Assembly (NCBI GenBank): GCA_019242385.1
Contig: JAFAVO010000109.1
Coordinates: forward strand, 1-5,940
Direction of reading: 5' to 3'
DNA from: Gammaproteobacteria bacterium
Lineage (GTDB): Bacteria; Pseudomonadota; Gammaproteobacteria; Steroidobacterales; Steroidobacteraceae
Length of the DNA stretch: 5,940 nucleotides
The notes below the pieces were generated by a model, which was given only the letters and a program-made list of their open reading frames with translations, made no database searches and had not been told where the DNA came from. How positions within the stretch are numbered: the first letter of the stretch is position 1; the number at the start of each line of letters is the position of its first letter. A program made the translations under genes and the position numbers. Shown here piece by piece: positions 1-5,703 of this stretch.

Positions 1-221
1 CCGCGCCGCTCGAGGTCCGAGTAGAGCCGGCGTACGTGCGAGGCGATCGCCGAGCGCTCCATCGAAAGCCGCAGGTCGCAGAAGCGCATGCGCAGCAGCT
101 GCTCGTCGGAGAATCGCTCCCAGCGATGAGCGCGGCGCTGCGGCTTGCGCCTGCTGCGGCTGGACGCGGCAGGCGCGTATGCAGCAGATGGAGGGCGGCC
201 TGAGGCGCTGGGCGGCGACAT
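1..221 (-). CDS. Conserved protein, putative zinc-dependent metallopeptidase (N-terminal 73 codons, cut by window edge)
   Basis: The frame runs from an ATG at 221 off the left edge. It has a Ser/Pro/Ala/Arg-rich, probably disordered tail (residues 1-33), then a conserved-looking block from Trp34 reading WERFSDEQLL, then RFCDLRLSM and HVRRLYSDLERR. I recognise this WE-x-LSDEQLL...CDL pattern from the start of conserved proteobacterial proteins annotated as putative zinc-binding metallopeptidases. Their HExxH-type site lies further downstream and is outside this window, so the enzymatic call rests on recalled family resemblance, not on visible catalytic residues. The ATG at 221 is the only usual start between the in-frame stop at 264-266 and the conserved block; its ribosome site is weak. 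The gene lies 125 bases downstream of the phosphatase-ARH gene on the same strand. No clear terminator or promoter is visible in that gap, only short GC-rich inverted repeats, so co-transcription is possible. Confidence 0.6.
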   Translation of the reverse strand, partial: MSPPSASGRPPSAAYAPAASSRSRRKPQRRAHRWERFSDEQLLRMRFCDLRLSMERSAIASHVRRLYSDLERR

Positions 222-346
222 GAGGTTGCTTGGGAATACCGGGGGGAAATTACCGCAGCGAGCTTACCCAACTGCCCCCGCGCTGTCTGCGGGCTGCGGC
301 GGCCTGCGCTGCGAGGCGGTACGCCTGCAATTGGGGGGGCGGTCCC

Positions 347-1792
347 CTACTCCCCAAGCCCGAGCAGCGCGTGGGTGAGCAGGCGGTCGGCGTAGCCCTC
401 GAGCAATGCTCTCTGCAGGAGGCTGTCCCGCCACAGGGCGGGTATGGCGCTCGCACAGTAGTGGGCCCCGGCAATTGCGCCGCAGGCGGCGGCGACGACG
501 TCGCTGTTGCCCCCGAGGTTCGCCGCGGCGAGAACCGATTCGCGGAAATTGGCTGTACCTTCGAAGGCTTGCAGTGCCGCGGCCAGCGTGGCCGGGGCGC
601 CGTGGAGTGCTGCGCCGGCGTGAGGACCGGTGGGCGACGCCGCGGCAGCCATGATGGCGGGTTTCGGACGGCCCGATAGCGCCGCGTGCAGAGCCCGGGC
701 CAGGCCGCGGCACGCCTCGAGCACGAGCGGCGCCTGGCAAGTGGTGCGGGCCGCCTGTGCGGCGTGCTCCGCGGCCACCGCTGGGCCCGCGGCAAAGAAG
801 TACATGACCACCGGGGCCAGGCGGGAAAGGCTTTCCGAGTCCTGGATCGAGGGGTCGTGGGTTCCGGCGAAGGGCTGCCTGCGCCACTGTGCGAGTGCCA
901 GTGCGCGCGCGGTCCCGGCGGTGATCCCGACGCATTGACCGGTCGCCGAGAGGTAACCCTCCTGCTGCCAGCGCCGATATCGCATCACCTGGTCATGTGC
1001 GTCGAATCCCTCACGCTCGAGGAGGCTCTCGGCGAGGCACAACGCCATCGCGGTGTCGTCCGTCCAGGCACCCCGCGGAAGGTCGAAGGGCCCACCGCCG
1101 AGCATGTCACCGACGGGTGTGAACCGCCCCGGGCGGCCGTGCTGAGTCGCTGCCGCCACCGCATCGCCGGTGGCAAGGCCGAGCAGCGTCCCCTGGAAGC
1201 GCTCGCGCAGGCCCCGAGCCGCAGCGAGAGTCGCCGGCTCGAGCAATGGATCGGATTCGCGCGCCCGACGCGGCTGCCATGCCCTCACGTACTCGACCTG
1301 CTCGGGTGTCTCGGGGACGCTGGGCCAAAGTCCCGAGCGAGCGCTCTGATGCCAGAGCCGGTTGAGCTCGGTCAGCGCAGGCTCACCGGGGAGCCCCTGC
1401 TCCGCGAGCAGGCAGCCGACCACCATCCCGGTCCGACCGATTCCCGCGCGGCAATGGAGGTAGACGACGCGCCCTTCGCTCAGGGCACGCTGCAAGGCGT
1501 CGAGAATCTCGCCCATGTGGGCCGGGTGATGCGGTATTCCGTGATCGGGAATGGAATGGCGCAGGTATCTCACGCCCGCAGGCAGCGCGGCCTCGTATGG
1601 CACGATCTCGTGCGGCTGGGTGAGATCGAGAAAGCAATCGATCCCCGTCTCTAGCAGACGGGAGACTCGCTCACGTGTCACCTCGGCCGTGGGTCCAGCG
1701 GGATGCTCGCCGGCGAGCAACCGGCCCGGCGCCACCCAGTAGGAGTTGGGCAATGGCAAGGCCAGGGCCGCTGCGACGGGTGAGAGGTTCAC
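347..1792 (-). CDS. Fusion of dual-specificity/tyrosine phosphatase and ADP-ribosylglycohydrolase (481 aa)
   Basis: Residues about 17-172 form a Cys-based phosphatase. It starts NSYWVAPGRLLAGEHP, has a candidate general-acid Asp83 (SIPDHG), and carries the P-loop HCRAGIGRTG at 113-122 (Cys114, Arg120). A PETPEQ motif follows near 160-165. After a short linker (about 173-193), residues 194-481 form an ADP-ribosylglycohydrolase (ARH/DraG) domain. It has GTLLGLATGDAV (201-212), GAWTDDTAMAL with the first metal cluster TDDT (244-247), RLAPV (324-328), and a C-terminal NLGGNSDVVAA (426-435). Enzymes of this family use Mg/Mn ions to remove ADP-ribose from protein or other acceptors. The usual C-terminal motif is GGD(S/T)DT. 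Here the first Asp is Asn429 and the final Thr is Val432, while Asp431 is kept, so metal binding or activity may be altered. The GTG start overlaps the ttcA TGA as GTGA, implying translational coupling. Both domain calls are firm; substrates are unknown, and the protein is probably cytosolic because no signal peptide is seen. Confidence 0.9.
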   Translation of the reverse strand: MNLSPVAAALALPLPNSYWVAPGRLLAGEHPAGPTAEVTRERVSRLLETGIDCFLDLTQPHEIVPYEAALPAGVRYLRHSIPDHGIPHHPAHMGEILDALQRALSEGRVVYLHCRAGIGRTGMVVGCLLAEQGLPGEPALTELNRLWHQSARSGLWPSVPETPEQVEYVRAWQPRRARESDPLLEPATLAAARGLRERFQGTLLGLATGDAVAAATQHGRPGRFTPVGDMLGGGPFDLPRGAWTDDTAMALCLAESLLEREGFDAHDQVMRYRRWQQEGYLSATGQCVGITAGTARALALAQWRRQPFAGTHDPSIQDSESLSRLAPVVMYFFAAGPAVAAEHAAQAARTTCQAPLVLEACRGLARALHAALSGRPKPAIMAAAASPTGPHAGAALHGAPATLAAALQAFEGTANFRESVLAAANLGGNSDVVAAACGAIAGAHYCASAIPALWRDSLLQRALLEGYADRLLTHALLGLGE

Positions 1793-2655
1793 AACGGCTC
1801 GTCGACCATGGCTTCATCGGTCAGGCCGGTGATGCGGCCTACGTCGAGGCCGGCAAAATCGAAGTGCCTCCGGTCCCCGAGGTGCTCGAGCTCGACCCTG
1901 CGCAGCGCCGAAGCGATCGACTCGGTCCGGCCGGGAAACTCCTGCTCCCAGGCGGCCAGCATCTTTTTGACAGCAAGCCGCTGCATGTTCTGCTGCGAGC
2001 CGCACAGCCGGCACGGAATGAGCGGAAAGCCGCGGCCGCGGGCGTAGCGCTCGATATCGCGCTCGGTGACGTACGCGAGGGGACGGATGACGATGTGGCG
2101 GGCGTCGTCCGAGAGAACTTTCGGGGCCATGGCTTTCAGCCGGCCGCCGAAGAAGAGGTTGAGAAACAGTGTCTCAACGATGTCATCCCGGTGATGGCCC
2201 AGCGCGATCTTGGTGATCCCGTTCTCGGAGGCGAAACGATACAGCGCACCCCGGCGGAGCCGGGAGCAGAGCCCGCAGAGCGTGCGCCCCGCCGGGACGA
2301 CCCGCCTGACTACGCTGTAGGTATCCTGCTCGATGATCTTGAACGGGACGCCGAGCGAGCTGAGATAGGCCGGCAGCACATGAGCGGGGAATCCGGGCTG
2401 CTTCTGGTCGAGGTTCACGGCCAGCAGCTCGAAGTGCACCGGGGCGCTGCGCTGCAGGGAAAGCAGCAGGTCGAGCAAGGTATACGAGTCCTTACCGCCG
2501 GAGAGGCAGACCATTACCCGGTCGCCCTCGCTGATCATGCGGTAGTCGGCGATGCATCGGCCGACTGCACCGCGCAGGCGCGCGGCTAGGCGCGTCAGAG
2601 TGCGCGACGATTTGGCGGCCGCGCCGCAGCTGGCCGACCCGGCTTTGTTACCCAC
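1789..2655 (-). CDS. ttcA: tRNA cytidine(32) 2-sulfurtransferase TtcA (288 aa)
   Basis: TtcA is a cytosolic iron-sulfur, ATP-dependent enzyme that makes 2-thiocytidine at tRNA position 32. The PP-loop that adenylates the target base is SGGKDS at 52-57. The cluster and sulfur-transfer cysteines are Cys127 and Cys130 (LCGLCSRLRRG) and Cys215 in PCRLCGSQQNMQR; they align with Cys122, Cys125 and Cys222 of the E. coli enzyme. Other family signatures are NLDQKQPGFP (81-90), KIALGHHRDD (149-158), GGRLKAM (170-176) and VIRPLAY (189-195). The length is slightly below the 311 residues of E. coli TtcA, the difference being mostly at the C-terminus. The start is GTG at 2655; the next in-frame ATG (Met40) would remove part of the conserved N-terminal region. 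A GGGGAG at 2674-2669 is a possible ribosome site, but its 13-base spacing is long. The gene overlaps the downstream phosphatase-ARH gene by 4 bases and lies 98 bases after the M32 peptidase gene. Confidence 0.97.
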   Translation of the reverse strand: MGNKAGSASCGAAAKSSRTLTRLAARLRGAVGRCIADYRMISEGDRVMVCLSGGKDSYTLLDLLLSLQRSAPVHFELLAVNLDQKQPGFPAHVLPAYLSSLGVPFKIIEQDTYSVVRRVVPAGRTLCGLCSRLRRGALYRFASENGITKIALGHHRDDIVETLFLNLFFGGRLKAMAPKVLSDDARHIVIRPLAYVTERDIERYARGRGFPLIPCRLCGSQQNMQRLAVKKMLAAWEQEFPGRTESIASALRRVELEHLGDRRHFDFAGLDVGRITGLTDEAMVDEPL

Positions 2656-2668
2656 GTGTTGTCCGGTT

Positions 2669-2685
2669 CTCCCCGGCTCGCCGGG
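2669..2685 (-). promoter_or_regulatory. Small hairpin overlapping the possible ttcA ribosome binding site
   Basis: CCCGG (2672-2676) and CCGGG (2681-2685) pair around a 4-base loop in the ttcA leader. On the minus-strand RNA the second arm overlaps the GGGGAG (2674-2669) that is the only purine-rich ribosome-site candidate before the GTG start. The pairing is visible; an effect on translation is inferred. Confidence 0.25.
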
Positions 2686-2711
2686 AAAGGGAGCATCTTA
2701 ACGAGCCGGTG

Positions 2712-2735
2712 GAGCTCGCCGGAATCCGCGAGCTC
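2712..2735. repeat. Perfect 8-bp inverted repeat (hairpin) between the M32 gene and ttcA
   Basis: GAGCTCGC (2712-2719) and GCGAGCTC (2728-2735) are exact reverse complements around an 8-base loop. In the minus-strand transcript the hairpin would form 18 bases after the M32 stop codon. No run of U follows, so it is not a standard intrinsic terminator. It could be a processing or stability element between two co-transcribed genes, or a Rho-assisted end. Confidence 0.5.
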
Positions 2736-2753
2736 GATTTCCGCTGATGTTCT

Positions 2754-4271
2754 TCAGGCCGCAGCGCTGCTGGCGGTCGTCTCGAGATACTTTGCCTCGA
2801 CGTAGCGCACGAAGGAGGCCGCGGAAAGCGCCTTGCCGGTGGCGTCCTTCAGCAGCTCCTGCACCGGCACCTTGGCGCCGAGCGCATGCACGTGCGTGCG
2901 CAGCCAGCCGAAGAGCCCCGAGAACTCGCCCCGGGACAACTGCTCATCGAGCGCGGGAAGCTCGGCGCGCAGGCTCTCGTAGAGCTGAGCGGCGATGACG
3001 GCGCCGAGCGCATAAGAGGGGAAGTAGCCAAAGGAGCCGACCGCCCAGTGGATGTCCTGGAGACAGCCTTCGGAATCGTTCGACGGGCGTATGCCGAGCC
3101 GCTGCTCCATGCCCGCGTTCCAGGCCTCGGCGAGGTCGCGCACGGCGAGCTCGCCCGAAAGCAGCTGCTTTTCCAGCTCGTACCGCAGCATGATGTGGAG
3201 CGGATAGGTGAGCTCGTCCGCATCCACGCGGATGAGTCCGCGCTGCACGCGTGTGAGGTGACCGTAGAGGTTCTCGACCTCCCATTCCGGTCCGCTGACA
3301 CCGAAGTGCCGCCCCAGGAGCGGCATTACGTACTGAACGAACGGCCGGCTCCGGCACACCATCATCTCTATGAGCAGCGACTGACTCTCCTCGAGAGCCA
3401 TGCCACGGTCGCGCCCTACGGGCTGATCGCGCCACTCCTGCGGCAGACCCAGGTCGTACATGGCGTGCCCCGTCTCATGCAGCGCCCCAAGGAGTCCGGT
3501 GAACACATCGGCCCCATCGAAGCGCGTCGTGACGCGGATGTCTCCGGGAACCCCTTCGGTGAACGGGTGCTCGCTCTCGTCCAGGCGGCCCCGATCGAAG
3601 GGGAATCCGACCGCCTTCATCACCTCGACCGCAAGCGCGCGCTGCTTGGCCGCCGGGAAATTGCCGTTCAGCGGCAGAAGCGGCCGGGCCTCCTGTGTCG
3701 AAATCGCCTCCCGTATGAGCACCGGCAGGCGGCGCGACAGCGCTTTGAACATGAGATCGATGTCCGCGGTCGTCAGTCCCGGGCTGAACTCGTCCACCAG
3801 CGCATCGTACGGCGCCAGGTTGAGGGCCTGCCCCAGGAGCGTCGCCTTGTCGCGAACCAGATGGACGACTTCCTCGAGATAAGGCGAGAAGGCTTCGAAT
3901 TTCCCCTGCGCGCGCGCCTCGAGCCAGCGTGCCTCGGCGCGCGAGGCGGCCTTGGTGAGCCGCGAGACCAGCGTTGCCGGTGTCGCGATGGCGTGGTCCC
4001 GCTGGCGGCGCATCTCGCGCAGGTTTGCGATCTGCCAGTCAGCCAGACCCTGGGTGTTGGCCTGAGCCCGGTCGAGCAGCCGGATGATGCGCGGCGCTGT
4101 AAGCAGGGCATGGTGCTCGGTCTCGAGCGCAGCGAGCTGCTCGCCGCGCACGTCCGCGCTCCCACGCGGCATCATCACCGCCGCGTCCCAGCGCAGCAGT
4201 GCGAGCGCGCCACGGAACGCATGGAGGCGCTTGAACTCCTGCTCGAGCTGCTTGTACGGGGAGGCAGACAT
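2754..4271 (-). CDS. Carboxypeptidase Taq-type metallopeptidase, family M32 (505 aa)
   Basis: This is a zinc metallocarboxypeptidase that releases C-terminal residues from peptides. It has no signal peptide and is probably cytosolic. Numbering from MSASPYKQ, all the M32 signatures are present: HPF at 235-237, DIRVTT at 244-249, the zinc motif HETGH at 265-269 (His265, Glu266, His269), EESQS at 294-298 with Glu295 the likely third zinc ligand, VDADELTYPLHI at 349-360, and GYFPSY at 415-420. The near-N-terminal LLRWDAAVMMP (25-35) is also typical. About 500 residues is the normal family size. I chose the ATG at 4271 because GAAGAG precedes it closely and family members begin near this point. 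An ATG at 4301 would add ten residues (MPVPRSPKRS), has a weaker ribosome site, and is preceded at once by an in-frame stop at 4305-4307; it cannot be excluded. The gene is upstream of ttcA on the same strand. Confidence 0.96.
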   Translation of the reverse strand: MSASPYKQLEQEFKRLHAFRGALALLRWDAAVMMPRGSADVRGEQLAALETEHHALLTAPRIIRLLDRAQANTQGLADWQIANLREMRRQRDHAIATPATLVSRLTKAASRAEARWLEARAQGKFEAFSPYLEEVVHLVRDKATLLGQALNLAPYDALVDEFSPGLTTADIDLMFKALSRRLPVLIREAISTQEARPLLPLNGNFPAAKQRALAVEVMKAVGFPFDRGRLDESEHPFTEGVPGDIRVTTRFDGADVFTGLLGALHETGHAMYDLGLPQEWRDQPVGRDRGMALEESQSLLIEMMVCRSRPFVQYVMPLLGRHFGVSGPEWEVENLYGHLTRVQRGLIRVDADELTYPLHIMLRYELEKQLLSGELAVRDLAEAWNAGMEQRLGIRPSNDSEGCLQDIHWAVGSFGYFPSYALGAVIAAQLYESLRAELPALDEQLSRGEFSGLFGWLRTHVHALGAKVPVQELLKDATGKALSAASFVRYVEAKYLETTASSAAA

Positions 4272-4338
4272 GGATCTCTTCGGCGACCGGGGGACGGGCA
4301 TAGTTTACCAGTTCCGCCGCTCCGCGATCCTCACGTAT

Positions 4339-4376
4339 CAATAAATTCTCCTGTATAAACAACGGCTTGGTGTATA
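4339..4376 (-). promoter_or_regulatory. AT-rich putative promoter/operator region upstream of the M32 gene
   Basis: This patch is conspicuously AT-rich in a GC-rich window and lies 38 to 105 bases upstream of the two candidate M32 starts. Read on the minus strand it holds TATACA twice (4376-4371 and 4357-4352), either of which could serve as a -10 box. No good -35 match sits at the normal distance; CTGTCA upstream of the second box is 4/6 but spaced at 19 bases. An AGGAG at 4352-4348 also lies here. Placement and composition support a promoter; the exact boxes are guesses. Confidence 0.3.
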
Positions 4377-4522
4377 TGACAGCGGTTTGACGGCTCGAGG
4401 GCCTTGACGCCGAGGCTGCAAAGTGGGCTCGGAAAAGGGCCCCCCGGTGAGGCGCCGGGCACGGGGATTGCCTGTATCGGGGGCTGTGCGTTATGTCAGC
4501 CAGCCGACTTGCTCAAGCGCGA

Positions 4523-5446
4523 TCAACCTGCACCCGCGGCCCGCTCCGATCCGCTGCGTGGAGTCCCGGGCTCGAGTGCCCGGAGCGAGCTCCAGGCGAG
4601 CATCGCGCGCTTGCGCTCGGCACCCCAGCGATAGCCGCCGAGCCTTCGGTCTTTGCGCAGGACCGTGTGACAGGGTATGAGCCAGGCGATAGGGTTCGCC
4701 CCAACGGCATTGCCAACCGCCTGAGCCGCCCCGCGAACGCCCACCGCATCCGCCAGCGCGGCGTAGGTCGTGTGGCCTGCAGAGCCGAGCTCGAGCAGTG
4801 CCCGCCAGACCTTGATCTGGAAATTAGTGCCGCGCGCCGAGAGCTTCAGAACGCCCGTAGGGGCGCCCGGCTCGGGTCGGCCCCAGATGCGGCGGCTGAG
4901 CTGCGCCGCGGCCTCATCGTCGCGGTGCCCGTGGGCGCAGGGCCAACGGCCTGTCAGCTCCAGCACCGCGGCCGCTTCGCCACCCGCCTCGATGAAGGCG
5001 AGGTGCGTGACGCCGCGCGCGGTGCTCGCAAGGAGCGCGGTTCCGAAAGGCGTCGGAGCGAAGCCATAACTCATGTGGAGGCCAAGGCCACCTGTCTTCA
5101 CCTCTCCCGGTGTCGCCGCATCGAGCGTCACGAGCAGGTCGTGGAGCCTGCCGGGCCCCGAGAGTCCGACCGCGTAAGCGGCATCGAGCACCGAGGCCGG
5201 CCCCGCCAGTGCGCGGCGTGCCGCGTTCGCGGTGACGAACGCGAGGTACTGCCGTGGCGTCACCCCCGCCCACCGGCGGAAGAGACGGTTGAAATGAAAC
5301 TCCGACAGGCGCGCTGCGGCCGCTATGGTCGCGAGCCGCGGCTGCTCGCGGAAGTGCTCATCCACATAGGTGATCGCCCGTGCGACGCGGGCGAAGTCGC
5401 GGCTGTCCAGGAAGGCCGTGCCTTGATGGGGCTGGGTCGAGTTCAT
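4523..5446 (-). CDS. AraC-type DNA-binding domain fused to O6-methylguanine-DNA methyltransferase, Ada-like (307 aa)
   Basis: Residues about 18-117 form a two-helix-turn-helix AraC domain: the first motif is around LATIAAAARLSEFHFNRLFRRW (38-59), the second around SVLDAAYAVGLSGPGRLHDLLV (85-106). Residues about 122-290 form a methylguanine methyltransferase with GTNFQIKVW (206-214), NPIAWLIPCH (251-260) and LGGYRWG (269-275). Cys259 would accept the alkyl group from DNA in a single-turnover repair reaction. The N-terminal zinc domain of E. coli Ada, which senses methylphosphotriesters, is absent, so how the AraC part is switched is unknown. Two substitutions stand out: PCHT instead of PCHR (Thr261), and Gln242 in AAQAVG where human MGMT has Arg128. 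An AraC-MGMT fusion without the zinc domain is a known bacterial arrangement. The ATG at 5446 is the only usual start before the HTH; no strong ribosome site precedes it. A Pro/Gly/Ala-rich tail follows residue 290. Confidence 0.93.
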   Translation of the reverse strand: MNSTQPHQGTAFLDSRDFARVARAITYVDEHFREQPRLATIAAAARLSEFHFNRLFRRWAGVTPRQYLAFVTANAARRALAGPASVLDAAYAVGLSGPGRLHDLLVTLDAATPGEVKTGGLGLHMSYGFAPTPFGTALLASTARGVTHLAFIEAGGEAAAVLELTGRWPCAHGHRDDEAAAQLSRRIWGRPEPGAPTGVLKLSARGTNFQIKVWRALLELGSAGHTTYAALADAVGVRGAAQAVGNAVGANPIAWLIPCHTVLRKDRRLGGYRWGAERKRAMLAWSSLRALEPGTPRSGSERAAGAG

Positions 5447-5552
5447 GCTCTGAAGGATAACGTCAGGGTCGCTGCCTGCGACCCGATTCTTGCGCTCCGC
5501 GGGTCCCCGGATGACCGGTGCCTGCCTTCGGTTACACTCCGAGCTCGGATTT

Positions 5553-5657
5553 CTACGGCCAGAGGTGCGGGTGTGGCCAGCGGGCGACGGCCACGCCCAC
5601 GCCGATCGAGACGACCACCAGTAGTATGACGGTGAGTCCGATCAACAGCCGCCGCAT
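5553..5657 (-). CDS. Possible small single-span membrane protein (34 aa)
   Basis: From an ATG at 5657 the frame reads MRRLLIGLTVILLVV and continues to WPHPHLWP before TAG at 5553. It has a positively charged start, about 21 hydrophobic residues (4-24), then Arg, two Trp and two His at the end. That is the shape of a small inner-membrane protein with a cytosolic N-terminus. About 30 of the 34 codons end in G or C, in line with coding DNA here. The frame stays open upstream to 5795, but those extra residues overlap the start of glgA and look random, so 5657 is the preferred start. No convincing ribosome site is visible. It lies upstream of the AraC-MGMT gene on the same strand (106-base gap) and diverges from glgA. 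I recognise no family, and a chance hydrophobic frame remains possible. Confidence 0.4.
   Translation of the reverse strand: MRRLLIGLTVILLVVVSIGVGVAVARWPHPHLWP
5569..5598. repeat. Strong inverted repeat in the C-terminal part of the small membrane ORF
   Basis: The arms 5569-5578 and 5589-5598 pair over ten positions, with one G-T wobble, around a 10-base loop; the inner six pairs (GTGGCC/GGCCAC) are perfect. On the minus strand it lies at the end of the 34-codon ORF and no T-run follows. A separate perfect 12-bp palindrome, TCCGAGCTCGGA, lies 16 bases beyond the ORF end's TAG side at 5538-5549. Either could mark the 3' end of a short transcript, but neither looks like a canonical intrinsic terminator. 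Confidence 0.35.
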
Positions 5658-5703
5658 GACGCCATCATAACCTGACAGTTGCGGCCACAAATAAACCCGG
5701 TCC

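Noticed and set aside
253..299. Stem-loop in the gap between the fusion gene and the left-edge gene
   Set aside because: CCGCAG/CTGCGG and CCCGC/GCGGG pairings exist, but they are short and GC-only, with no U-tract; likely compositional.
686..1654. 322-residue plus-strand open frame
   Set aside because: It is antisense to the phosphatase-ARH fusion and has no domain-like sequence.
1675..2589. 304-residue plus-strand open frame
   Set aside because: It is antisense to ttcA, which is certain; its composition is that of a shadow frame.
2886..4358. 490-residue plus-strand open frame
   Set aside because: It is antisense to the M32 gene, whose motifs are all intact. Long antisense frames are expected in GC-rich coding DNA, and the translation shows no recognisable domain.
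4351..4382. LexA (SOS) box suggested by CTGTATA and a later ACAG
   Set aside because: The CTGT and ACAG halves span 32 bases, far too wide for the CTG-N10-CAG spacing of a LexA site.
4428..4460. Intrinsic terminator for the AraC-MGMT gene
   Set aside because: On the minus strand a 5-bp stem (4443-4447 with 4455-4459) is followed by GGGCCC before TTTT. The stem is short and not next to the T-run, so it does not fit a good terminator.
4493..5629. 378-residue plus-strand open frame
   Set aside because: It is antisense to the AraC-MGMT gene and the small membrane ORF, Arg/Ala-rich, and without a family motif.
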